DNA of 64,000 nucleotides from Cryptomeria japonica (GCF_030272615.1 NC_081412.1:480401157-480465156); one strand, 5' to 3'; positions 11,150-21,900 are shown, counted from the first letter of the stretch. Made by a program: numbers and translations. The notes: generated from the letters alone by a model not told the origin.

Positions 11150-12441
11150 CTACTGAGATGATATGTGTTGTCGGTCCCGAGTCCCAGTTATATGGTTCCA
11201 TTTTCACATACCTTCGTGACAATACTCAACCTCCTGATCTATCAAATAACCAACGTCACACTTTCATTTGCCAATCCTCTCGATATGTCATTTTAGCTAA
11301 TATCCTATACCAGCGAGGTCTAGATGGCACTCTTCTTAGATGTTTAGAAAGCGACGAAGCTCAGATTGCGTTACGTGAAGTACATGAAGTGATATGTGGT
11401 TCGCATGCTAGTGGTCCTACCTTGGCCAAGAAACTCATCAGGACTGGATATTACTGGCCCAATATGGAAAAAGATTCATATCAGTTTGTCAAGAAATGTA
11501 AGCAATGCCAAATTCATGGAGACCTCATACATGCACCAGCACAAGAACTTCAACCACTTGCGTCTCCTTGGCCCTTTTGTCAGTGGGGACTCGATCTCAT
11601 AGGCAAAATTCACCCTCCTTCCAATGGTCATAAATTCATTATCACTGCCACAGAGTATTTTACAAAATGGATTGAAGCCATGCCTCTCACACAAGTCATA
11701 GGAAAACAAATTGCTACATTTATCCTCAACTATATCATTTGTTGATACGGTATTCCTCTTTCCATTATCACTGATAACGGGTGTCCCTTCAAAAATCACG
11801 ATGTTCGTGAACTCTGTGATCGCTTCAATATTTCCCATCATTTCTCCATGCCATATTATCCCCAAGGTAATGGTCAAGTTGAGGCATCTAATAAAACAAT
11901 CCTTAAAATCCTAAAGAAGATAGTCGACAATGTTGGCCGTAATTGGCATATCCAACTTAATCCTGCACTTTGGGCCTACCGCACGAGTGTCCACACACCT
12001 ATAGGAGCTACACTCTATTCACTTGTCTACGGCGTTGAAGCCATCTTGCCTATTGAGGTCGAGCTACCCTCTTTACGGGTCTCTTTGCAAAACATCATCA
12101 GTGATGAAGACTATAGGGTCTCTTGCTTACAAGAGCTTGAATTACTAGATGAACGAAGACAAACTGCTTTTAATCATCTCAAAGCTTACCAACAACGAAT
12201 GAGTCATAGCTACAATCGCAAGGTCAAGCCTCGTACATTTGAGGTAGGTGATTTGGTCCTCAGAGAAAATCCCAAAAATCAGCAAGACAGAGAGAAGAAG
12301 GGTAAGTTCGAACCAAATTGGCTTGGTCCTTACATCATTACAGCAACATATGGATCTGGTGCATATCAGCTCTCAACTACAGAAGGTGAACTTTTAGAGG
12401 ATCCTATCAACAACATGCACCTTCGCAGGTTTTACACATAG
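11150..12441 (+). pseudogene. pol: Integrase domain of the Tat element
   Basis: The integrase inserts the cDNA copy into the genome. A zinc-binding H-H-C-C module (VHEVICGSH then CKQCQ, about 11375-11512) precedes the core with its three acidic residues: WGLDLIG, IITDNG and GQVEASN. TGA 11743-11745 lies between the first and second Asp where Arg would fit. The C-terminal part has a GPY/F-type module (WLGPYIITATYGSGAYQL) and ends naturally at the TAG after FYT (12439-12441). No chromodomain follows. Confidence 0.9.
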
Positions 12442-14156
12442 CTCTTCAGAGTATCCTAATTCAAAAAATACAAAAAAAAAATCAAAAAAATTCAAAAATA
12501 CAAAAAAAAATAAAAAATTCAAAATATAAAAAAAATTATTAAAAAAAAAAAAATCGTTACTTGGTGAAAACTTGGCAAACAGGCACCTTGTGACACAAAA
12601 AACATTGAAAAATCGACAAAAGTAAAGAGAAATAATTTTTTCCAATGGTGAAAACTACTTCGGTGGCACCCTAGGCAAGTACCATGGTGAAAACTGGGTC
12701 ACCAGCGCCATGTGTAGAGACATTGCTCCTCCCTCCTTCAGGATTCACTTTCATCCTTTCACTTTGCACACACTCACAACCTATTCGTTCATAATTAACT
12801 TACCCATTCCCATCATGGCTTGTTATTGATCTACCCAAGATTGGTTAGCCATTCATAATAAACCTCCCTTTCTATCCATAATAAATCAGATCCTATCTGT
12901 GGCTAAGGCAAATCCTACATCTAGTGATGGGTGTGGAACTGAGAAAATCACCTGTTTCGAGGAGTACAGTTTCTTCCAACTTCCTTCAGTCTATCCGCGC
13001 ACAATCCGCAATAAAACAACACTTGCATCACAGATCCGCAATAAAGTTTCATCTTCTCCGCAATAAAGTATCAGTTTCATGGATTCAGTCAGTTTCAGAT
13101 GAGACATAGCAGCAATAATGGGCTTCAACAAATCAAAATCTTTCAACAGACTCAAACAACATTATGGTTCAGTGCTATCTATCATTTTTGTGAAAGTAAA
13201 CATTGTGACCACAATAAAATAAGACTTATACAAGTGACAAGAGACACTAAATTTGAGGACTATAGTGGATGTTGGTGTCGAGTCTTGGTTTTCTTTTGAT
13301 TTTATATTTTGTGGTGACATGTCTTTTAGCTTTTCTGGGATGTCTCTGACTAGAGATTCTATCTCCAGGATGTCTTTGACTAGAAAGGCGAGGATGGGGT
13401 ATCGTTACCTATTTGTATTTGTTGTCTGTGGATTGTCTCTTAGTAATGCTATGACTTGTCCAAGGATATGAGGACACTATGAGTCTAGTATGAACTAGGG
13501 CATTCCTTGTTTGTGACTGTCTTATCTCCATGCAAACAGGTACAATGACTTTCTGGGTCGAACATATGCCTCGATTGTCATAACCTACTTGCCATAATAA
13601 AGCTCAATGATGATAACGCACAAGAAGCTCTTTTCATTTTCATATCTTCTGTCTTTCATTCCCCTTTCTTGATTGACTTCCATCATCCTTCACGAGTCCG
13701 CGTAGCCTGCTATCACATGACTGAGTATAATGACATACCAAAAACATTTGCATTTCATGTAGTTGTACCTACATTATCACATGTTAGCATTTCATACATA
13801 CATATCGATATCACAGTTGCATCACATCCTGCACACAACACCTGTTAGCACATTTTATATTCTCATCATGTAAATAATTATTTGCATTATCATATTCATC
13901 TGCACTACATACATTCACATTTGCATCATGCATACACATATAAACCATAAAAGAACAAAAATATTGCATTGCATCATATACATATTTGCATCCATAAACA
14001 TAAAGCAAACATCACATAAGAACATCTCATCACATAGGTACACATGCATATAGTTGCCGCAAAGATGAATCATCTCATATATATAATCATAAAGTGTCAT
14101 GATACAATGATGTCAAAATCATAGGGCTACAAAAGCACCCGCAGGTGTCTACATCA
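12442..14156 (+). other. 3' non-coding spacer of the Tat element
   Basis: No gene is supported here. 12460-12560 is A-rich with AAAAAT-type runs. Three copies of TCCGCAATAAA-like sequence occur at 13003-13066. 13690-14100 is rich in CAT/TACAT steps (GCATTTCATACATACATA style) and produces only low-complexity frames on the reverse strand. Confidence 0.7.
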
Positions 14157-16140
14157 TCATACAAAAATGGTACAATACTGATACATAGGGAGCCCTCTAT
14201 GGCTATGATGAACTCCCTCCCTCGGAGCTGCCTGGCCTCGATGGAATCTGAGCCCCTGAAGGACCCGCCCCAGGATCATCTCCTCTGTCTCCTCTATCTG
14301 GTGGTGGTGGAGGACCCATAACCCCACCACTCGATGCCTATCTCCTCCGGCTCCCTCCCGTAGCTGTCGTTGTCCGCGACGGTCTATGGAAGCTCCTTGC
14401 CCGCTAATCCATTGGTACTGCACCATAATAGAGATCCTGCTAGTAGGCAATCTCCTCCCCTGCCCGTAGAACATAAGCATATCCTACCCCTATGTCCTCC
14501 GCTGCCTATCTCCCAGCCATCAGTGTTGTCTCAGCCTCTATATAATGCTGAATAGTCTGATCTCGCTCCCGCTCAGTATCTCTAAGCCTCCTCCTGAGCC
14601 GATCCCTCTCCCTCTCCAACTCCTAGATCTCATCTGCCTATCCCTGGTAGATCTCCCTCAGCTCTATCAGCTCATCCTCCTCTGCATCAGCCCCCTCTGC
14701 CTTTGCCTGTGGCTCCCTCGGTATGGGTGTCTACCCCTATGCCTGTACCTGTACTGGTATCTATCCTTGTTTCTATCCCTGTCCCTGTACCTGTACCCAT
14801 CTAGGACCCTATGCTGCTGGCACCTGTAGTGGCAATCCACTGCGACCCCTCACCACCCGAGCCTACCTCTCCTCACCATCCTCCCTCTGAGGTACAACCC
14901 TCCTCTCTCCAACTGCTCCCCTCCTCCTCCGTCGGCCTCTGCCCCCATCACCTCCACCATCATCATCATCCCCACCACCATCTCCATCTAATGGCTCTCC
15001 CGGATCTGTCAGGCATGGGAATGGATGCTCTGCCCAGTATGCTATGTACTCAGCATCCAGCCGACATCCTCAATCTTGGGCCACATGTCCCAATGTAGGG
15101 GCATCATCTCTACTAGCTGCATAACCGCCTGATCATATGATAACAGGGGCCCAAATTGTGCCTGATCTCTCACAGTCTGTGCATACATGCCTGAGCCCCG
15201 TGGCATCCTTTGGATCCTGCCAAACTGCCTGCCAACCCTGTCCACTAGCTGCCTCTCCAACACATAAGGCATCTGCCCAATCAAATACTTGCTCTGAAAG
15301 GTGTAGGGAAGCTCAACTACATCATCCTCCCACTGCTCGCATCCCAGGTATGGCCTCCATATGACCACATCAATATCATCTATCGCCTGCCACCAGTACT
15401 CTAGCCTGCCAATCCGTGGCTGTGACATGATCATGTTGTACAAATGCACAAAATTGCGTCTGTGACCTCTACCCCTAAAGTGTATCGGCCTCATCACTAA
15501 CAGATGCTCATAAGCCCACACCTGCAACAATGTCACCCCACAACCCAATCCCACTGATCCGTGGTACACAAACTGATGTAGCTCATAGTAGAGATGTGCC
15601 AGCACACATGGTCCCCAGGCATATCTGGTGTGCTATGTCACCAGTGTCTCCAATGCTCCTCCCCAGCCTATAGCCAACCCCTGTGTTGCCCTATCTAGAC
15701 ACAGGAACCCACCGATCGCTCCTCCTACCATTGCTGGTAGCGCTAGCCCTGTGGCTATCATCGTATCCCATGCCACATGTCCAGCCCTCATCTCTAGTCC
15801 TGGGTCCTGGAACACTCGTCTCAGGGCCTCCCTATCTCCATCTTGATCATATGGGATTAGCTCCCCATCGATCAGTATCCGCAGGATCCTATATACATCC
15901 TCAAGGGTGACTGTCATCTCACCCATCGGCAAATGAAAAGTACATGTCTCGGAGTGCCATCTCTCCGCCAGTGCAGTCAACAGTGCCATGTTCACCCAAA
16001 ACTCAGGCACATATAGAACATGTCTCAATCCCATAGCCTCGATAGCAACTCACTTCTTGGCTGTCAGCTCAGGTCACAATCTCTGAGTAGATGGGAATCT
16101 CTCCCGTGACTCCAGCATAGGCAAATACTCTTGCAGTCAA
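14157..16140 (-). pseudogene. Antisense Plant Mobile Domain (PMD/MAIN-like) protein remnant
   Basis: Reading the reverse strand from about 16140, one frame gives a PMD: an ERFPSTQRL-type entry, then ALLTALAERWHSETCTFHLP, GEMTVTLEDVYRIL, GGFLCLDRA, HLYYELHQF, LQVWAYEHLL, then IWRPYLGCEQWED. These are the family's conserved core motifs. One TAG (15633-15635) separates the two main open pieces (16034-15633 and 15605-15042), which share a frame; two TGA codons sit just upstream of 16034. Below 15042 the product becomes Asp/Gly-rich and then, in another frame (about 14690-14530), a charged coiled coil. PMD proteins occur as host genes (MAIN/MAIL1, heterochromatin silencing) and inside transposons. 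Here the gene lies antisense in a retrotransposon; function is not known. Confidence 0.8.
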
Positions 16141-16171
16141 GCAAATCAATCATGTCAGTCATAGTGGCATT

Positions 16172-16405
16172 CACTGTTCATCACAAAATGCTACTTTTTA
16201 TCTAAATGCATATGGCTATCTATCCTAGTGACACTCATTGTTCATCACAAAGTGTTGCTCTTATCCTAGTAGTACTCACTGTTCATCACAAAGTGTTGCT
16301 CACATTTGCACTCACTGTTCATCACAAAGTGCTGCTCATATTTTAGTACTCCCTGTTCATCACAAAGTACTCTATCTTGGTACCCACTGTTCATCACAAA
16401 GTGCC
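16172..16405. repeat. Tandem array of a TTCATCACAAAGTG unit
   Basis: Six copies of CTGTTCATCACAAAGTG occur at about 16176, 16240, 16281, 16317, 16354 and 16389. The last four are spaced 35-37 bases apart, with CTCAC/TAGTACTC spacer remnants. The array lies immediately upstream of the antisense PMD reading frame, within its putative intron. Confidence 0.75.
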
Positions 16406-16539
16406 TTGATCTATCCTAGTCTTCCCTAGATGACCTGCTTGAGTATATCCTCTCAGTAGCTTATCCAATCGACAACATATGTTCATCATAGAACTGCCGA
16501 TTTGACCTAGAAGACAAAAAAATTCATATTTTTTAGACA

Positions 16540-16770
16540 CAAACGTGCTTATCTGACATAAACACGCTTAACGATTGCACAAACGCGTCTGAAAAACACA
16601 GACGTGCCTGACAAACACAGACGTGCCTATGCTCTGCACAGATGCGCCTGGGCGACACAGACGTGCCTTCTTGGCACAGATGCGCCTGACCATCACAAAC
16701 GCGGCCGCATTTGACACAGACGCGTCTCACGAGCATAGACGCGCCTGGCACCAACGCAGACATGCTTAAA
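16540..16770 (-). repeat. GCGTCTGTG motif array, inverted copy
   Basis: The plus strand reads ACACAGACGTGCCTG, CACAGATGCGCCTGG, ACACAGACGCGTCTC and similar every 18-25 bases, about ten copies. Read on the reverse strand these are GCGTCTGTGT variants, the same motif as in the leader at 2750-3015 and 4245-4425 but in opposite orientation. The array sits in the putative intron of the antisense PMD gene. Confidence 0.7.
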
Positions 16771-16882
16771 CATTTTTGACATTTTTTGGGACCCTATTCT
16801 AAGCACATTTATTTCTCTACCTACCATGCATTAATGACAATAATAAATGCATCGAAGCACGAGGAGGTTTGGTGGTACTTAC

Positions 16883-16948
16883 CGGCTCTCCTGCCTCTGG
16901 TGGCCTCTGGAATCAGCGAATGCGGTCGAATCTATGAATGAAGGCCAT
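16883..16948 (-). other. Candidate first exon and splice donor of the antisense PMD gene
   Basis: On the reverse strand an ATG at 16948-16946 opens 22 codons (MAFIHRF start) that run straight into GTAAGT at 16882-16877, a consensus plant 5' splice site, in phase 0. One TGA interrupts the 22 codons where CGA (Arg) would fit. The PMD frame starts some 740 bases further on. A matching acceptor was not pinned down, so the exon is a proposal from position and the donor only. Confidence 0.4.
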
Positions 16949-17279
16949 CGCTGCTGACTGTTGCTGCTCTTTTCTCTCTCTGCAATCTGCTCTCATGGAT
17001 GTGTAGATGACAATGAGGATGTATTTTCCCCCGTGGTCTATCTTATAGCCTACCCTAGCCCTCGCCCTCGTTTCCCAAGTCAGTCTTCTTTATCCCGTGA
17101 CTCTGTCACTTTATCTGGTCATTCCATTCTAGCCTCTCTTTCTTATCGAGAGATTGTCTGCAATCTTTTCAGACATTTTCATCCAATCTCTCGAGGGGGC
17201 ATATCATTCCCATCCTGGGGCAACTCTATATCAGTTCATATTACCTTCTTTGAAACAACGTGACAAGCCGCATTGTCTC

Positions 17280-17293
17280 AAAGAGGGGCAAAA
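17280..17293 (+). other. Polypurine tract of the Tat element
   Basis: AAAGAGGGGCAAAA lies directly against the TG of the 3' LTR. It is the expected RNase H-resistant primer for plus-strand DNA synthesis. It has one C within an otherwise purine run. Confidence 0.85.
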
Positions 17294-18066
17294 TGTAGAC
17301 ACCCAAAATTGTCCAGTCTAATTAAATAAATATTTTATTTATTTAATTATCTAAGCTTAATTCTTCTATTAATTAAATAAATCTTTATTTATTTAATTAA
17401 TTCATTTATCCTCTTCTAGCCTTATTTCTCATTTAAATAAATACATTTATTTATTTTTCCTAAATTAAATAAATATCTTATTTATTTAATTGATCCCACT
17501 TCTTCTATTAATTAAATAAATCTTTATTTATTTAATTAATTCATTAACCTTTTCTACCTATGACACATGTCATTCATCTCTTAATTCCTACACTACCTAC
17601 CCCTTTCATTATTTTATTATTTCCTCTACCTACCCTCTAATCATAGCCGACCTCCTTTTACACCTCTCAATCTTATCCCTCCATTTCATATAGTGTCTTC
17701 TATATAAGAGGATGCTTCCTTCATTATCAAACCCTAATCAATCAATCATCCTAAGGAATCAATTTATGCAATTGACTACACTATGATCCTACTTGCAACC
17801 ACATTCCATTCTTTGTTGAGCTCTTGTGCACATAAAATCTGAGAGCAAATATATCAAGCAAGATCAATGGAGATAGGAAGAATGGAGATCAAAACCCTAT
17901 TGGACATGTGAAGGTATAATCTTTGTGATTTCATTTGATTTGTGTTGTCTTAGGTAATCTTCATATGTTATGGTGGATCTTTGTTGTTGTTAGGCTAGGG
18001 TTTTGTGGTTGAATTCATTTAGCCTTTCAATATCGTTATTATTGTTATCCATTTTCACCATATACA
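17294..18066 (+). repeat. 3' LTR of the Tat element
   Basis: 773 bp, matching the 5' LTR with about ten substitutions and an 11-bp deletion in the third AT-rich inverted-repeat unit. The TATA box is conserved at 17701-17707. The target duplication GTTAG follows at 18067-18071. Confidence 0.95.
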
Positions 18067-18410
18067 GTTAGGTTTAACAATATTGTTAGGTTCAAGTTAA
18101 TTATTATTGTTAGGGTGAGGTTTAGGGTTAAGATTATGGTAAGGGTCAACATCATGATTAGGTTTAAGTTAAAAATTAGGGTTAGGGTGAGGTTTAGTGT
18201 TTGGGATTATGGTCAAGTTTAGGGTTAGGATTATGGTATGGCTTAGGGCTTAGGATTAGGTTTAAGATTATATAATTAGGGTAAGGGTTAGGATTATTGG
18301 TAAAGTTAGGGTTGCTACTTTAGTGTTAAGGTCAATATGATGATTAGGGTTAGGGTTTATGTCATACTTAGGGATAATTTTAGGTTTTTGTGTAGGGTTT
18401 GTGAGTTTAT
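18067..18410 (+). repeat. Degenerate telomere-like array, right part
   Basis: Continuation of the 1-1862 array (GGTTAGGTTTAAGT, GGGTTAGGGTGAGG and similar) after the Tat insertion. It fades out into unique AT-rich sequence near 18400. Confidence 0.8.
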
Positions 18411-18639
18411 TGAAAAGGAAAAATGTTTGTCAAATACCTCTTTAAAATGAAAAATACTTGTATTATGAGCATACATTCTATGTTTAAAGTCATTTTCAAG
18501 TTAAATAATAATTGTTTTGTTATTAAAAATTATCTATATTAATTTTAAAAGGGATTATAATTATATAAGATATAAATCAAAAAATCATATTGATATGATA
18601 AATTACAAACTACTTTTAATAATAAATATTTTTATATAT

Positions 18640-19110
18640 TTATTTTTTCTTTTGAAATATTTATGTATACATAACTTTGATTTTTTGAATTTAGAAACAT
18701 TATATTTTTATGATTAAAATGTAGAAACATAAAAATTCTTTTTGATCTTTCTAAATTGAAAATAAAAAATTATATATTAATTTTGAAATAATTGTGTAAC
18801 ATGTAATCTAATTTTTTGAATTTAGAAACATTATATATGTTTATGTTTTAGATTTCAAATTAAATAATTCTTTATGATATTAAAAATTATATATCATTTT
18901 GGAAATAATTATGTGGCATGTAATCTTGATTTTTTGAATTTAGAAACATTATATATGTTTAAGATTTAAAACATAAAAATTCTTTTGATATACAAAATTA
19001 TATATCATTTTTGAAATAATTGTGTAGCATGTAATCTTGATTTTTTGAATTTAGAAACATTATATATGTTTATGTTTAAGATTTAGAAACATGGAATTTT
19101 TTTTATCTTT
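18640..19110. repeat. AT-rich tandem array, 110-130 bp unit, about four copies
   Basis: The core GATTTTTTGAATTTAGAAAC recurs near 18679, 18810, 18928 and 19039, so the period shrinks from about 131 to 111 bases. Copies 2-4 also share TGTGTAGCATGTAATC-like and GAAATAATT stretches. It is non-coding and resembles a small local satellite. Confidence 0.75.
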
Positions 19111-20566
19111 TTAAATGGAATTAAGAATCTTTTCTTCCTTTTTATCAAAATGTTGCTTTTATTTTTCTTATTAATTTTAATTAATATAAATTCAATTTCC
19201 CAGATTATACAAAAAAATATGAAGGCAACAATATCTCTAAAAAAGAAAAAGTCATGTGTTTTATCACTCTATGCTATTTTTTTATTTAAATATTAAACTT
19301 TCAAACTCCCCAAGTGAGCATTTTTACATAGTAGTTAAAAATAAGAAAATGAATCTACTTAACAAATTGCCAAGATTGCTTGATATTTCATACACTCATT
19401 GCTCAAATCTAATATTGAAAAAATAATCTAAATAAAGACTATGAATTTGTTGATAGAATCCCTAATAAAGTGCTCCTAAAAATGCATTAGTTGAATATAT
19501 TGAAAACTTGTAGGCCCTAGATTGAGAGTTTCTATCTTCCTATATAACCATCATTTTAATAGCTCAAATGAGTTTTACAGAACAAACAATATGAAAACAT
19601 GCATACAACCCTATAAAACAAATGAATAATGCCCTTATAGTGGCTCATATATCTTCTGAGAATTGATTTGTGCAAAATTTTCTTTCGATCATCACTGAGC
19701 TTCTTTCAATTACATATCTAAACAACCACAAAGTGTAAACAAATGAATAATCAATAATTGCATAGCACCAAGAACTTACCTATTCTTCCCCATCTTTTTT
19801 CTTTGTTGCAGCATATGTTTGAACCTGACAATTGTCCATACAGTAGTAAGATATTTGATGTTATGCTTACATATAAAGGGGCCAACCATCTTCTTTAAAA
19901 AACAACCCATCTAAAAAGAAATTCCAATCATAGTTGCAAAAGCATTAACATTTTAGAAATCAATGTATTGAAGAAGATGAATATTCAATCGATTTAAACA
20001 TAATGAAGGCACACAATATGACTGTTATTTAAAATTAATAGCAGTCTCTCATTGCTTCATCGTCATGGCGTAATATGAAATTTGATTAAGCCAAATTTTT
20101 TTATCGACTTACATGCAAAAGCATTTGGTAAATTATAACATGGACTAAAGCATTTCATGCTAAATATGAAGACTGCGATATTGGTGAAAGAATCATATTT
20201 TGATGAGCATGTAAACTTAAATGTTTTGTCTTGTAAACCATGCAATTAAATGGCAAAAATATTGGTGGGATCAGAAACTTGAATAAGAGTGTAGAAAGTA
20301 GACAATGAAATATAACCATGAATGAATCTTTTGCAATGAAAAACTTACCAATGATCTCCAAATCTGAGAATTCCTCTATAAATGCAAGGTTCTTCAGTTT
20401 CTTATTCTATTGGTGTGATCTACATTCTGGTTGGGAGAAAAGAAAACAACCATGGGAGGGCACAAAGGTCTAAACATTCTCCCCCAAAAGTGATAGAATG
20501 TATACAATTTTGACAACACAGAGCACGTTCGCAAAGATGAAGAAGCTGCTACTCAAGAAGAAGATC
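19111..20566. other. AT-rich spacer without a supported gene
   Basis: No coding domain is recognised on either strand. Two reverse-strand GTAAGT donor-like hexamers (ending exons near 20350 and 19779) lie downstream of the reverse-strand ORF at 20567-20983. They might be exon edges of a decayed or lineage-specific gene, but no acceptor or conserved peptide supports this. Confidence 0.5.
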
Positions 20567-20983
20567 TCAAGTGAGGGCAATCTGTAAGAAGAGATGTTGA
20601 ATTCCACTTAGAAAAAATTTGTCAAGCCAATCAACCAAAGTGTGGCTTACAAACACCTCAATCCGTGCCTTCGGTTTCTCCCCCCAAACCCTCACACAAG
20701 ATTCCACACAAGAAGAACTGCCAAGCACATTAATTTGTTGTAGGTTGAAATGGATTTCAAATGGAAGCAAGAAGAGTGATGATTGGTAGGAGAAGAAGAA
20801 GGATGATCCTCGGCCTCCAACGAAGCAGAAGAAGATGAAAGAGGTTGGAGAGAATGAGAAATACATGCTATGATATGGCATTGCCGACAAAGATGCCAAG
20901 ACATCGTGGTATCTTTCTAAGAGTTTTGTGGCTAATCGTTTCATTTTATTACAATTCAAGGAAAACGCTTTCCAGAAGGACAC
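20567..20983 (-). CDS. Uncharacterised reverse-strand ORF, 138 codons
   Basis: An ATG-started frame of 138 codons. The N-terminus is basic (residues 1-25, with KMKRLATKLLERYHDVL), the middle is Ser/Phe-rich, and there is no motif I recognise. The length is above chance for AT-rich DNA, and the local GC content is higher than its neighbours, including several GAAGAAG runs on the plus strand. It could be the first exon of a gene extending leftwards or a chance frame. Confidence 0.25.
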   Translation of the reverse strand: MSFWKAFSLNCNKMKRLATKLLERYHDVLASLSAMPYHSMYFSFSPTSFIFFCFVGGRGSSFFFSYQSSLFLLPFEIHFNLQQINVLGSSSCVESCVRVWGEKPKARIEVFVSHTLVDWLDKFFLSGIQHLFLQIALT

Positions 20984-21499
20984 TCAGTGAAACCATTCGT
21001 ATGCATTTGTAACTCTTAGGGATGTGAACTGTTTCTTTTTTGTTACACCGACAAGTCCGATGACCCCTATATGATGCCATTGTAGGTTACATCTCTCGGT
21101 GTAAAAATCAATCAACCTATTTCAATTTGAACAAGCAAAAGTCATAATCATTTTAATGAATAAAGTACCCCACGTTTATATTACGTCATCCTAAAGACTT
21201 CATTCAATTTTTATTTCCAATACAATAATCTAGATAAAATAATAAAAAATCCATATTATATATATATATATATATAATAACATATGAATTATATTAAAAT
21301 ATTTAATCTACTTCCAAAATAAATCCAATTTACCAATTAGATCACATAGAACTAATGCCTTGATATATATATATATATATATATATAAACATTAATAACA
21401 TATTATTGAAAAGGAAAACATAGAATATAATTTTTTTTGACAATGTTGTTATAAAACAGTGAGCAATATAATTCGGTGGAAGAAAGTTTCAAACAAAAG

Positions 21500-21752
21500 G
21501 TGAAGGTTACCTTTTCGTAGCACTGCTACCGAATGGTAGCAGTCACTACCTTTTGGTAGTGCTGCTACCATACGGTAGTAGACACTACCCTTTGGTAGTG
21601 CTAGTACCTTACGTTAGTAGTCACTGCCACCTAGTAGTGTTGCTACCTTACGGTAGTAGTCACTACCACCCGGTAGTGCTGCTACCGTACGGTAGCAACA
21701 ACTACCATCCCACGTGGTGGGTATACCTTGCCACATGGTGGTTAATATATAC

Positions 21753-21785
<33 letters not shown>

Positions 21786-21900
21786 CTAGTAGTGTTGCTA
21801 CCTTACGGTAGTAGTCACTACCACCCGGTAGTGCTGCTACCATACGGTAGCAACAACTACCATCCCATGTGGTGGGTATACCTTGCCACATGGGGGTTAA
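21500..21900. repeat. Palindromic GGTAGTGCTGCTACC minisatellite
   Basis: Units of about 39 bp alternate GGTAGTGCTGCTACC with ACGGTAGTAGTCACTACC, so each unit is itself a hairpin. Four to five units run from 21510 to 21720. A block of about 120 bp (GTAGTGTTGCTACC to ACATGGGGGTTAA) is repeated at 21788-21900, after a short TA tract. Fewer units are present in the other LTR at 30970-31045 and 32245-32345. Confidence 0.8.

Larger units (their letters stand above)
1863..18066 (+). mobile_element. Complete Tat-lineage Ty3/Gypsy LTR retrotransposon (16.2 kb)
   Basis: The element is bounded by near-identical LTRs (1863-2646 and 17294-18066), each beginning TGTAGACACCC and ending CATATACA. The five bases before it (1858-1862) and after it (18067-18071) are both GTTAG, a perfect target duplication within the telomere-like array. 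Inside lie, in order, a primer-binding site, a 2.3-kb leader, gag, protease, a G-patch-like segment, reverse transcriptase, RNase H, a second RNase H, integrase, a long 3' region with an antisense gene remnant, and a polypurine tract. Protease-RT-RH-IN order marks Ty3/Gypsy; the second RNase H after the first and the large size mark the Tat/Ogre lineage. All coding parts are broken by stops, so this copy cannot move by itself. Confidence 0.95.

Noticed and set aside
12394-12645. 83-codon Phe-rich reverse frame after Tat pol
   Set aside because: Produced by the A-rich run at 12460-12560.
16172-16405. CRISPR-like array of short direct repeats
   Set aside because: Spacers are variants of each other rather than unique, the context is a plant retrotransposon, and there are no cas genes.
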